From assembly GCF_020360975.1 (NCBI RefSeq), contig NW_025408670.1, positions 1,178,001 through 1,242,000 of the forward strand: DNA of 64,000 bases, in the 5' to 3' direction. Positions 47,301 through 58,000 of the stretch are shown in pieces. The notes below the pieces were generated by a model. That model was given only the letters and a program-made list of their open reading frames with translations, was not told the DNA's origin and did not search any database. The stretch comes from Hirsutella rhossiliensis (taxonomy: Eukaryota; Ascomycota; Sordariomycetes; Hypocreales; Ophiocordycipitaceae). A program made the translations under genes and the position numbers. Each line of letters starts with the position of its first letter. Position 1 is the stretch's first letter.

Positions 47301-48295
47301 AACTTCCTCGCTTCGAATTCGTACTGCATAGAAGCCGCGCGTAAAACCTTTGGACTTTACCTACCATGCCCACCAAGCCCGCAAACGGTAGGTCGGCCTT
47401 TTAAACTATAATACTAAGGAAGCGACGCCTCGTAGGGATCGAAACTGCCGCTCCCACTCGACTGGATCTAGTTAATAACTGCAGTAAGTTCTACCCAGTT
47501 TCCAGGAGGTCTATAATTAACATGGGGGACTGGCTGGCGTTGGTATGTATCTGTCAAGCTGGTAAAATACCGCTACACCATGCAAAATGAGGGCACCCCC
47601 AATAGAGGTGTTACTAACGCGTATTACAGGCCCTTTCTTGTCCTGACATGATCTTTAAAGGTAATACTATTCGCACTTTCGCATATCTCTATCCGCACCC
47701 ACGCCCTATTTTTAAGATACGTACCAGCGCCAGCCCGCCCTGCCCATTTATACCGCGCGCGTCTGGCAAGTGTTACCCGTACCGCCTACGTAAATGCCCG
47801 CACAAACACACCCGCGCCCGCCCGCCCGCATACATAGTACGCAATAGGCTCTTAACCATACTTACAACGCATGCCTCTCAATTCGTTCAAATGACGTATT
47901 TCCGAGCCTTCAGCTCGAAGTTGCAACAATCGGCCCGCTAGTTGATCTGGCCCCTCTGGCCCTTACGGTTATATAGGTGGCGACGGCGGCCCCTACTTAA
48001 TTGCCTCCCACTCAACGATTCCTTTAACGCCCGACGAAGGCCATTTAAAAATGGGGTGTGGGTACGAATAGATGTGTTTGTGTACAGATACTAATGTTTA
48101 TTAATATGAAGTACGATTTTCCTTACAGGGACTTCTTGACATGAGGCTCATTGGCTGGGTGGCGCCGGCCTTGTGCCGGCATTGCCACTTGCCTGCTGCG
48201 AGACTTTTCCATCCACCTCCCCATCCATCACCTCGCCCTCACCACGACAAGAAAGGAGGCGCTGTCATCTCTTCGCCCGCCCGTCATTGCCCGCC
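47301..48295. promoter_or_regulatory. Upstream region of the lipoyl synthase gene
   Basis: Base composition is normal here and CpA/TpG are abundant. Upstream ATGs lie at 48141, 48151 and 48173; the last is in frame with the coding sequence and would add 41 residues. The 97-codon frame at 47648-47941 has no recognisable motif and I do not support it as a gene. No TATA box or known operator was identified with confidence. Confidence 0.4.
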
Positions 48296-49601
48296 ATGGC
48301 ATCTCCAATGGCCTCGTCGCTGCATCGTGCGCGGGCGCCCGTCCAGAGGACCCTCCGAGCCTCCATGCGCTCTTTCGCCACCGTCCCCAACCCCGACGAG
48401 GCCGCGTCGACGACACCACCCAAGCGCAAGACCTACTTCAAGGACACGACCGTCGCGCCCTTCTCCGACTTTGTGGGCGCCCCCCAACAGCCCATGGCGT
48501 CCTCCGAGGCCTATGCCCTACGCACCGCCGAGGTCGGCCCCGTCGGCAAGAAGCGCACGATAACGCGGCTGCCCGAGTGGCTCAAGACGCCCATACCCGC
48601 GGGCAACGACAATTACAAGAAGATCAAGGCCGACCTGCGCGGCCTCGGCCTGCACACCGTCTGCGAGGAGGCTCGCTGCCCAAACATCTCCGAGTGCTGG
48701 GGCGGCTCCGACAAGAGCGCCGCCACCGCAACCATCATGCTCATGGGGGACACGTGCACGCGCGGATGCCGCTTCTGCAGCGTCAAGACGAGCCGCGCCC
48801 CGCCCCCGCTTGACCCCCACGAGCCCGAGCACACGGCCGAGGCCCTCGCGCGATGGGGACTGGGCTACGTTGTCCTCACCAGCGTCGACCGCGACGACCT
48901 TGCTGACGGCGGCGCTCGCCACTTTGCCGAGACGATTCGCAAAATCAAACACAAGAAGCCGTCGCTGCTTGTCGAGGCGCTGACGGGCGACTTTGGCGGC
49001 GACCTCGACATGGTGCGCGTCGTCGCCGAGAGCGGTCTCGACGTCTACGCGCACAACGTCGAGACGGTCGAGGGCCTGACGCCCTACGTCCGGGACCGCA
49101 GAGCCACGTTCCGACAGAGCCTCAAGGTTCTGAAGCACGTCAAAGATGTCAAGGGCAGGGACGGCATCATCACCAAGACCAGCATCATGCTCGGCCTGGG
49201 CGAGCAGGAGCACGAGCTCATGAATGCCCTTGAAGGTCAGCAACCACGCCTACTCTATTCCTCGCCTCCCTGCCGTCGCCAGCGCTAACCAACCGACAGA
49301 GCTGCGAAAGGCCGACGTCGACGTCGTCACCTTTGGCCAGTACATGCGCCCGACCAAGCGCCACCTCAAGGTGGAAAAGTACGTGACGCCCGACGAGTTC
49401 GAAAAGTGGCGCACGCGCGCCCTCGACATGGGCTTCCTCTACTGTGCCAGCGGGCCCCTCGTCCGCTCCTCGTACAAGGCCGGCGAGGCGTTTATTGAGA
49501 ACGTGCTGCGCAAGCGCGCCGGCGACAAAGGTGTAGCGGTTAGCGGGAGTCTGTCGCGGGCCGTTGCACTAGACGCGGACACGGCGCGATCCAGCATATG
49601 A
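48296..49601 (+). CDS. LIP5: Lipoyl synthase, mitochondrial (radical SAM; 2 exons, 413 aa)
   Basis: It inserts two sulfur atoms into protein-bound octanoyl groups to make the lipoyl cofactor of pyruvate and 2-oxoglutarate dehydrogenases and the glycine cleavage system, in the mitochondrial matrix. Exons are 48296-49235 and 49300-49601. The auxiliary cluster cysteines are C123, C128 and C134 (C-x4-C-x5-C). The radical SAM motif is C154-x3-C158-x2-C161. The C-terminal R-S-S-Y at 369-372 is the conserved serine motif that contacts the auxiliary cluster. The first 28 residues are rich in Arg, Ala and Ser without acidic residues, as in a mitochondrial presequence. The start at 48296 has a strong context (CCGCCATGG); an in-frame ATG at 48173 is an alternative. 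The gene is intact, GC-rich and free of RIP, and converges on the next gene. The symbol follows the yeast orthologue. Confidence 0.95.
49236..49299 (+). other. Intron of lipoyl synthase (64 nt)
   Basis: The donor is G/GTCAGC, the branch site GCTAAC lies at 49284-49289, and the acceptor is GACAG. Splicing joins ...A-L-E to E-L-R-K-A-D-V-D, restoring the conserved sequence. Confidence 0.92.
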
Positions 49602-49956
49602 AGTCTGGGTGCTCCTTTAAACATCGGGAGATATAATCACGGGAATATGGGCGCTCTGGAACCAAGGAGAAGGAAGGGGCTGCTTGCTTTTCATCTGCAT
49701 GGGATGGCGTTGACGGAAGAGTTTCAACTAGAGAGATTTTGGTTTATTCAACAACTCTCACCACAGCTTGGCATGGGAAAATTCGACATCGGGACGGAAT
49801 GGCAGCGGCAAAGATGCCCCCTATCCCTTTGCACGTACAAGACGGATGTCAGTGTTGCATACAGCAAGCTCCATCACCACGAGGGCGTGACACACATTTA
49901 CACGCAATGTTCATAAAAAGGCCACGGGGTATCAACACGCATTATGCTACGTCTCA
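49602..49956. other. Intergenic region between convergent genes (355 bp)
   Basis: It should contain both 3' UTRs. No strong terminator signature or extra gene is visible; the short frames here are chance frames. Confidence 0.6.
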
Positions 49957-51107
49957 TCAGCTTGCATCCCACAGACCCCTGAGGGCCGTCAACGCAATAA
50001 ACACAGCCTCCTCGGTCCTAATCGTCCTGCTCCCCTGGTTCGGCAGCACGTTGAGCCAGTGGTCAAACAGCTCCTTGGTCTTGGTGCCTTGAACGTCCCT
50101 GCCGCTCAGCTCTTCGTCGTTCATGGAGGCAAACTCGAGCCCGCGGGGCCCGCCAAAGACGATGAGAAGGTGCTTGAAGTCGAGGGGTTTGGAGGACGAC
50201 GGGGGAAAGGCCCTGGACACGGGCATGCCCCGCTCCGAGGTGCCGATGCTCATATCGTAACCGTCGTCGTACGGCGACTCGGTGAAGACGGACGAGAGCG
50301 AGGCGCAGCGGCGGACTGTGTAGCCCCAGTAGAAGCCGCCGTCAGTGCGGGGCGCCGCTGGGTGGATGCACTCGGGGTACTGGGACTGGTCGTCGGGGAA
50401 ACGCAGCGTCACCCTCGTCTTGGGCGGGATCTGCTCCTCAATCTCGACGGGTTCCTCCAGCCCCACCTCGACGAGGGTGCCCTTGCCTGAGCTCGTCTTG
50501 CCGGCGACGGTGACGCCTTCGCGGTAGGCGATCCACTCCTTGGGATGCGGGTGGTGCGGCATGTCGAGGCTCGGCAGGAGAGCCGTCAGCCGCAGGTTGG
50601 GGTGCAGCGGGAAGAGCGTCTTGCGCATAAACGGCGGCGCCTCGAGAAAGGACAGGATGTGAGCGAGGAAGTGGCACGGGTCCGTGTCGCCCGTGTAGGC
50701 CGCGGGGTCCGTCTGGCGTGGGCGCGACGATGCGGGCGAGTCATCAAAGACGACGACCTCGTCGACGGAGAAGACGGCGAGGGCGCGGGCGATGCGGCCA
50801 GGGGCTGCCATGCGTTGGTCCGCGGTGGCGAGGCTGTGCGGGCGTGGCATGTCAGCTCGACGGCTGCGATGAGGTACAGAGAGACGCTGTGGCTTACTTG
50901 GTCAGGATGCTGCTGGGGATTGCAACGGACACGGTCCAGTCCCTACCACCCTGGACGGGGGTGAAGCTGGCTGAGGGCTTAAAGGACGTATGGTCCTGCC
51001 GGCCATTGTGTGCCGTTTTTCGCTTCTAATTGGATAGTCAGCATCTGTAGAGCTACAGTGTTCCACTGCAGGAGCCGAACCTTGGCCTGGCGATCGTGAT
51101 GCGACAT
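49957..51107 (-). CDS. SPOUT1/C9orf114-type SPOUT-fold RNA methyltransferase (3 exons, 343 aa)
   Basis: Proposed exons on the minus strand are 51107-51081, 51025-50898 and 50833-49957, a joined frame of 344 codons including stop. The product matches the DUF171/C9orf114 (SPOUT1, CENP-32) family, predicted SAM-dependent RNA methyltransferases with a knotted fold. Key segments are W-T-V-S-V-A-I-P-S-S-I (about 39-49), I-A-R-A-L-A-V-F-S-V-D-E-V (about 66-78), G-F-Y-W-G-Y-T-V-R (218-226), Y-D-M-S-I-G-T-S-E-R-G (244-254), V-F-G-G (277-280) and N-Q-G-S-R-T-I-R-T-E-E-A (317-328), the last being the trefoil-knot SAM site. The N-terminus is Lys/Arg-rich, as in homologues. Length is close to the human protein. 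The first 27-nt exon is the least certain part; exons 2 and 3 are firm. Confidence 0.9.
50834..50897 (-). other. Second intron of the SPOUT1-like gene (64 nt)
   Basis: On the minus strand the donor is AA/GTAAGC and the acceptor is GCACAG, with GCTGAC as a possible branch site about 20 nt upstream. Splicing gives ...S-I-L-T-N-L-A-T-A, in frame. Confidence 0.88.
51026..51080 (-). other. Proposed first intron of the SPOUT1-like gene (55 nt)
   Basis: On the minus strand the donor is AAG/GTTCGG (weak), the branch site GCTGAC lies 12 nt before the acceptor, and the acceptor is AATTAG. It is required because exon 2 has an in-frame TAG just upstream and no ATG. It joins a 9-residue start (ATG at 51107) to K-R-K-T-A. 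Confidence 0.65.
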
Positions 51108-51305
51108 GTTGGATTGTTGTAATTTTGCAGTCCGGCAAGTCGGAGTCGGACTTGGTGAGGAAAAGACGCCGCCGAAAAGTTGGATGGAGATCCAGAATCC
51201 CTTTGGCTGCGGTAAGACTGGTCTACGGTCCGGGCCCCACAGTATATAGATACAAAGCAGATACGGGCCACGCAGGCGATAGCACTAGGAAAACCTTACA
51301 CAGCT
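51108..51305 (-). promoter_or_regulatory. Short upstream region of the SPOUT1-like gene
   Basis: Only about 200 bp of normal-composition DNA separate the proposed start from the RIP-mutated block beginning near 51306, so the promoter must be compact or include repeat-derived sequence. TATATACTG on the minus strand near 51241-51249 is a possible TATA-like element. Confidence 0.4.
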
Positions 51306-52390
51306 AATTTTCGACTATAACGGTTTACGTAATTCTATAGAGCCGCAATATAATCTACCCGTATTAACGCTCTCCTAAGCCGCTATAAATAGCTTTAACG
51401 AAGCCCTCGTTATATAAGCTAGCGGTAATAAGTAGCCGCGGCGGCCTAGGAAGATAACGAGGGAATATAACTAAAGTAATATAGTTAGCCTAGGCTATAA
51501 TAATTATATATAGTAGTAATAGTTAGCTTTAGCGATAAGATATATATATATAAGTAATAACTAGCTATAAAATTCCTTATCTTTTTTTTTTAAATATATT
51601 ATTACTTATATATAGTATCTAAGGCTATAGCGAGGCTAATAAGAGCCTAGGCTTTTATTAGTAGTCCTAGCTAGCTATAAAGTTTAGAGGCTTATAACTA
51701 ATTAAGGAAAGGGTAGCTATAAAAGTAAAGATAAAGAAAAGGTTAGTTTAATTCCTCCTTTATAGTATTTCCCCCTCTTAAGGGCCCTAGGGCCCTTATA
51801 TTACCCTTTTTTAAGCTACTTAGCTATTCCTATCTTTATTTTAGCTATAAAGGTTAAAAGGGCTTCCCTTTCTTTCTTAAAGCTATAAAGAAGAGGTAGG
51901 CTAAGGGCCTCCTTTTATCCTTTAAAAGCTTAGTAAAAGACCTCTCTTTCCTTCTTATAGTTTAAGTACCTTAAGATAAGGTGCCTAGCTATATACCTTC
52001 CTTAGCTATAGTAGTAGTTATTTTAGTTTATATTATTAATCCTTTTTAAGAAGGAAAATAAAAAGCTAGCTTTAAAGAGGAGCTAGTAAAAGGCTAAAAA
52101 GGTTAGCTTAAGCCTCTTTATAAGGCTCTTTTTTAGGCTAAAGGCTAAGTAAGGGGTCTTTTAAATAGATATATATTATAAAGTAAGTAAAGGTATAGGC
52201 TTAGGTACGGTCTATTAAAAGAAGGTTAATAATTTATAAAAGGAAAAAGAAAGAAAAGTATAAGCTTAGCTTATATAAGTATAAAGGCCGCTTATATATA
52301 AACTTAGCCTAGACCTTAGTCTAGGCCTATATAAGGTAAAAGCCTTTATATTTTACCCTTACTTAGCTTTTAAAGAGGCGCGACTTTAAA
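51306..52390. other. Unassigned RIP-mutated sequence
   Basis: It is AT-rich and nearly free of CpA and TpG. Apart from a 16-bp inverted repeat at 51545-51614 I recognise no element. It is probably decayed repeat DNA. Confidence 0.5.
51545..51614. repeat. Perfect 16-bp inverted repeat with 38-nt loop
   Basis: TATATATAAGTAATAA at 51545-51560 is complementary to TTATTACTTATATATA at 51599-51614. The loop contains a run of ten T. It may be a chance AT-rich hairpin or the end of a small element. Confidence 0.5.
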
Positions 52391-52408
52391 TAATACTTAA
52401 TACTATAC

Positions 52409-52486
52409 CCTTATAGTATAGTAGTTATATACCTAGGAGGCCTACTAGCTATAACGCTAGAGTCGGTTTAAATCTAGCTAAGGGCA
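52409..52486 (+). promoter_or_regulatory. Internal RNA polymerase III promoter (A and B boxes) in the tRNA-like head
   Basis: TAGTATAGTAG fits the A-box consensus TRGYNNANNNG. GGTTTAAATCT fits GGTTCRANYCC after two C-to-T changes. It was functional before RIP; its present activity is doubtful. Confidence 0.65.
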
Positions 52487-53167
52487 CGATTAACTTTTAG
52501 TTAAACTAGTAGACTACGCTAACCTACTTATTAATTAGCTAATTAGCGCTTTTAAAAGCGCTTATAAATATACTAGTAGTCTAGCCCCGCTATAAGTAGG
52601 CCGGCCGGGACCTCGCCTACCTAGACCTAGTAACGAATTTATTAGGACCTCCCCTTAACCCCGGTCTAGGCCTACCGACCGGGAAAATAAAAACCTAGGG
52701 CCGATACTAGTAACTCGATAAGTATAGTACGAAGCTAGTATAATAACCTAACTACCGGCCCGGCTAAAAGCTAGCATTAATATAAAATAGCCCGCTAAGC
52801 CTTATAGCGGAAAAATAAGGTAGAGCCTAAGAAGATATTATTATAAGATAAGGTTAGAGATAATTATATAATTAACTATTAACTAAAAACGCTTATACTA
52901 CTAATTAACGCTATATACCCTATATATATAAAGGAGTTACTTTCTAAGGTTACTTTATAGTAGGGCTAATATAATTCTAACTAATTATAATAATACCTAA
53001 GATAGCTAGCGTAAGATTCTTATATATTATAACCGCGACTTAGTATAAGGGCGGACTAGCTATAAAAGAAGGGAGGGTTTTCCTTTAAGTACTTTAGTTT
53101 TTCCCTTTTATTTAACGCTAAAGTTCTAAATACCTTTAAATAAGTTACTAGTATAATCTTAATTAAT
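52409..53167 (+). mobile_element. tRNA-derived SINE-like element, copy 2 (759 bp) with 18-bp target duplication
   Basis: TAATACTTAATACTATAC occurs at 52391-52408 and 53168-53185. The head has an A box (TAGTATAGTAG, 52414-52424) and a B box (GGTTTAAATCT, 52465-52475), 51 nt apart from start to start. CCCTTA at 52408-52413 can pair with TAAGGG at 52479-52484 as an acceptor-like stem. It ends in a TTAA-rich tail. The body matches copy 1, and its final 165 bp or so match 29925-30100. RIP is lighter than in copy 1, which helps to show the original sequence. Confidence 0.8.
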
Positions 53168-53185
53168 TAATACTTAATACTATAC

Positions 53186-53552
53186 TTAAGAAAATAGAAC
53201 TTTTATATAGACTATATATACTTTATTATAGAAAAAACATAAGTAAATAATATATAATACCCTTTTAAGTAAGCTTCTTAAATAAACTATATTATTAATA
53301 GGGTCTATACCCTAAGAGTTAAACTTTAGTACTTATAGTTAAGAAGTAAAGGTATATAAAATAGCGTATAGCTAGCTTTAGTAAGCTTATAGTATCCTAC
53401 TCCCTTTATATTAGTATATAGTAATAGCTCTTAATACTAAATATAAGAGATAGTACTTTAGTATATAAGGCTCTACTCCCTCTTATATAAGGCTATATAA
53501 GTACTCTCTTTTACTATAGTTATATTATAGTAGCGGCCTTTTTATATCTTAG
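53186..53552. other. Unassigned RIP-mutated sequence between SINE and solo LTR S2
   Basis: It is AT-rich and shows no recognisable gene or element. It may be the 5' portion of G3. Confidence 0.4.
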
Positions 53553-54247
53553 TATTAAAAGGTATAAGTAATAAGCGTAGGATCGGGTAATCGATAATAT
53601 AAGCGGAAAGATCGGTCGAAGGAGTATAGGGTAGGCTTTCGTCCGGAATTTATAATGAGTATATAAGGGGCTAAATAATATATTAAAAGAATACTATTAT
53701 AAAAGATACTTACGAACTTACTTATTTTATTTACTATTCCTAGGGAAATCCTTTGTCTTTTATAGACTATTATTCGCCTACTAGTAGACTAATTAGTTAG
53801 CTTTCTAGTATATTCTATAGTGCTTAAAAACCTCTATCTTTAGTATATCTTCTAGACTTAGTAGGTAGGCTAATTATAGCGTAATAGTTAACGTAAGACT
53901 ATAGGTTCTAGTATAAGTAGTAGATTTTAGAATGTTCTATGCCCTACCTATTCTCGTATCGCGGATATCTTTAGAACCGCTAGGCTAAAATAGGCAATAG
54001 GGTATCCGTTCTGCTCGTAATTAACTTATGTATTTTATATATATTTTTATTTATTAGGACAGGCTTATCTCGACCCGCGTTTCTTAAAGGAAGCTATAAA
54101 TATCTAGTAGACGTCTTTTATTATTAAGGGTTATTCCCTTTAAACTATATTATAGAGCCTCTTTTTACTAGTTTATTTTATAGAGCTTCCCTATACCTAT
54201 TATTTAAATATAATAGTAAAATAGGAATATAAGGGTATATTCTTATA
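53553..54247. repeat. Solo LTR copy S2 (695 bp) with CTTAG target-site duplication
   Basis: It begins TATTAAAAGG and ends TTCTTATA. CTTAG lies at 53548-53552 and 54248-54252. It is the most RIP-altered of the three copies. Confidence 0.9.
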
Positions 54248-54252
54248 CTTAG

Positions 54253-57200
54253 CTACCCTTTTAATTACTATAAGTATATATCCTATTTATATAGTAGCTA
54301 CTACTATATATAAGGGAACGCTAATAAAGCTTATAAAGGTATTACTAAGATTACTTATTATTAAAGTCGCTATTATTAAACCTAACCTCCTTTTTATCTT
54401 AGCGTATATACCCTTTTACTACTTAAAGTATATTTACTTATACCTCTTAGTATAAGTACTTTTAAAACTAATAGGATTTAATACTATAGCTTATATAGCG
54501 ATACTTTTATTACTACCTCTTTTTATCTTTAGTCTTTAAAGTAAAGATAGAAATATCTATAGTATTACTAGCGTTATCTTCCTTTTATACTATAAAAGAA
54601 AATAAAAAAAGAAACTTATTACTATTAAGCTTATAAAAGATATTATATACTAGTCCCTTAGTATAAAGCTAGTACTTAACCTTACTATCTACCTAGACCT
54701 AGTATAGGTCTAATAGTAACTAAATAGACTAGCTACTATATATACTTGAAAGTATTATATAAACTAGCTACTATATATTATTACGCGTATTAAATATAAA
54801 CTAGCTATTAATTTTATAAGTTAAAGTAAGTATAAGGGTATTTACCCTTAGTATAAGTCTAGGCTAATGCTTAGACTTACGCTAATAGCTTTATAAGGTA
54901 AGGTAGGCTATATATATAAACGCGTATTTATTAGTAGTAAGCGTAGTATATAGTTAGATCCTATATAGCTTATTATTATAATATAATAAAGGCACCTATA
55001 GTATAACCCTCTACCTACCCTATAATAGTATAAGCTATCCTTATATTAAACCTAATATTAAAACCTTAGTAGTACTAGCTAAGGTAGTAATAGTAATAGT
55101 AGCTACTATAAAAAGAAGCTTAGTACTAATAGCTATAGTAATAAGTAGACGAGCTATATTAGTAATACCTATAAAAAGAGATTTAGTAGTAATAAGATAA
55201 ATAAGCCCGATTTATAAAGCTATTTTACTAGATATTATAACACTTAGACTAATAAGTAACCCTATACTAGATCCTTAATACCCTCTTAACGCTAGCTCTA
55301 ATAAATACGCCCCCTACTACTAAGAGGTTAGAGCGCGAGGTAGCCCTTAGTAAATAGAAGCTACTACCTTAGCTTACCTAGGATAGTAAGCTAGAGACCT
55401 TTTACTTCTTCCTTAACCGCTTAATAGCGAAATACTATATTAATAAGAAATAGGGCCTTAATAGCTATAAGGAGACGGCTTAGTTCTTACTTTTATATAT
55501 ACTACTAAAGCCCTAAATATAGTAAGTAGCGGGCTTTTAAGAGCAGGGCGGTCCTAAGGGGACGAAAGACCCTAAGTATTCTTTAACTACTTAGTCTATA
55601 CTTTTAATAACGTATAAGAATAGGAGAAGGCATAGGATAGGCTATAGACCCTTACTTAGTAAGAAGGGTAGTCCTTTAAAGAGTTCTTACTAGAATTTAA
55701 AGAGACCCTAACTTAGGTAGTAGGTAATACTACCTAAGAGGATAGCGCTAAGCTTATCTAACTATAGAACTTAATCTCCTTAGCGCTTTAAGAGCTACTT
55801 ATCCTTATTATAATACCCTCTACCTATAAGGGCTATATAGCCCGCCTTATAAAGGTAGCCTAAGGATATAAGTAAACGCTATACTTTTAAAAGCTATATA
55901 AGCGCTTAGCCTTAAGTAGGACTAACGGGCTAGATAGTTCCTCCTTACTTAACCTATTTATACCTAGGCTTACTCTTAAGTTAGCGGTTAATATAGATAG
56001 CGATATCTAGATAGCGGCTATACGCCTTAAAGGGCGTAGTAATAGTAAGACCCTAGCTGCCCCGCTAGCGGCGTAGTTTAGTAAGACGGCTAAGTAAGTG
56101 CCTTATAAGGAAATTAGTAAATAATATAAAGAGGGCCGCTCTATATATTATAGTATAAGTATATATATAGTTAGGTCTTACCCTTACTTCTTAGTAAGGA
56201 GGCTAGTAGAGATATAAGTTACCTATACCCTATTAGAATCTAATAATAAAGGAGATAAGGGAACCTTCGCTATATATAAAGCGGAGGGAAAAGCTTAGCT
56301 TTAGTATAAAAGTAAGCCTTAAAGCCTAGTAAGCTAATACTAGCTAAGAAGGACTTAGTAAGGCATATTAAAGAAGAACCTACTTTAATACTAGTTATTA
56401 TTAACTAGACTTACCTCTTCTCCGCTCTTATAAATAAGGGTTACTAGTATTGCGCTATAATTAATAAAGCGAAAGCCTTTAAGCTACGCTAACTAATAGA
56501 AAAGATTTACTTTAAGTATATAAAGGGCGCCTTAGCCGCGATAAAAAGCGCGGTTATTAAAAGTATCGCTTAGGTAGCTACGGAGATTAACGGCCTCCTA
56601 TAGCTATTAATAGTATATATAGTCCCTTAGCTTAAATTTCCCTTAATTCTTAGGAAGCTATAGTTAATATATATAAAGTTATATTAAGTACTATATAAAG
56701 GGAGGCTATAGTTTAGCTATATATAGTCCTAGGTTTAATATAGCGGTAAGGAGAAAGTATTAAACGCCCTACTTAACTTATAAGACGTCTAAGAAGTCTT
56801 AGCCTTAGTATTTATAAGTATAATATAGTAAATCTATAAGCGGAAGGGGCTAGCTATAGCTATAGCATCGATCTATATAGTTAGCTTAGTAGATATTAAG
56901 AAAGCACTATAACTAAATCGCCTTATATTAAAAGAGGAGCTATAGTAAGCTATCCCGCTATAGTTCTATAACCTACTACTACTCTTTTAAAAGAGTAAGG
57001 CTGATAAGTTAAACCCCTATAAGCTAAGCGTAGACTACTTAATACCGCTCTATATAAGGGATAATAGTAAGGAGCTTCCCTTACTATTTAGGCCGCTATA
57101 TAGTATATTATAAGAGGAACTACTAGTATTAAAGAAGACCCTTATAGACCTCCTTAGTAAGGGATTTATTAGGGCTAGCTCCTTTAAAGCAATAGCTTTA

Positions 57201-58000
57201 GTCCTATTTATATAGAAGCTAAGGGGGGGACTTTACTTTTATATAGACTACTAAGTATTAAACGTAATTATACGCTTAGACCGGTACCCCCTTCCGCTAA
57301 TAAAAGAGACCCTCTATAACCTAGTAAAGGTAAGGTAGTTTATAAAGCTTAATATCGTCTAAGCGTTCTATAAGGTGCGAATAGTATATAGGAAGGAGTA
57401 AAAGATAGCGTTTTATATAAGATATAGCTTATTTAAGTAAATAGTTACCCCCTTTAGCTTAGTAAGTACCCTAGCTACGTTTTAATGTTATATTAACTAG
57501 GTAGTTAAGGGTTTCCTCGATAAGTTTACGTTTATATATATAGATAATATTCTTATCTATTTAAGCGGGAGCTATAAAGACTATATATAAAAGGTATAGA
57601 AGGTACTAAACTACTTAACGGAGTATAGCTTATACCTAGACCTAGATAAATACGAATTTAGTATTAAGCGCGTTAAATACCTTAGCTTTATTATTATTAT
57701 AAGCATAGGTATATAAGCGGACCTAGCTAAGATTTAAGCTATCTACGACTAAGCGACCCTAATATCGTAATAAGGTATATATAGCTCTCTTAGCTTTACT
57801 AACTACTACTAAGTCTTTATTAAGGGGTTCTCGCGGATTATACTACCGCTTAATAAGCTAATAGGAGATAGGGCCCCCTTTTCTTAGGAACCTATATAAG
57901 TAGAAGCGTTTTAAGCCCTTAAGGACTTATTTTTATAGGCCCTAGTACTTTAATAGGTAAGGTCGTACCCTTATAGATATTAGCCTATTAAAGGGATATG
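54253..58000 (+). mobile_element. G3: decayed plus-strand Ty3/gypsy retrotransposon
   Basis: Gag-like sequence reads on the plus strand from about 55270 to 56260 (F-K-E-F-L-L-E-F-K near 55676-55702), ending in a degraded Cys-knuckle-like segment near 56120-56180. Reverse transcriptase follows; V-N-type gypsy context and Y-I-D-N-I-L-I-Y at 57537-57560 mark its active site. It is related to the E1/E2 family but clearly diverged. Sequence stops resembling pol near 58000, so integrase and the 3' LTR appear to be lost. LTR borders were not found. Confidence 0.75.

Noticed and set aside
47648..47941. 97-codon plus-strand frame upstream of lipoyl synthase
   Set aside because: No motif, no splice context and odd composition; it probably lies in promoter or intergenic DNA.
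48518..49243. 241-codon minus-strand frame opposite lipoyl synthase
   Set aside because: It is a GC-rich shadow frame of a well-identified gene; its product has no recognisable motif.
49647..50092. Short plus-strand frames after lipoyl synthase (49647-49916, 49739-50092)
   Set aside because: They fall in the 3' UTR/intergenic interval and partly inside the convergent gene, with no supporting signal.
50545..50964. Plus-strand frames opposite the SPOUT1-like gene, also 50059-50490
   Set aside because: They are shadow frames in high-GC coding DNA.
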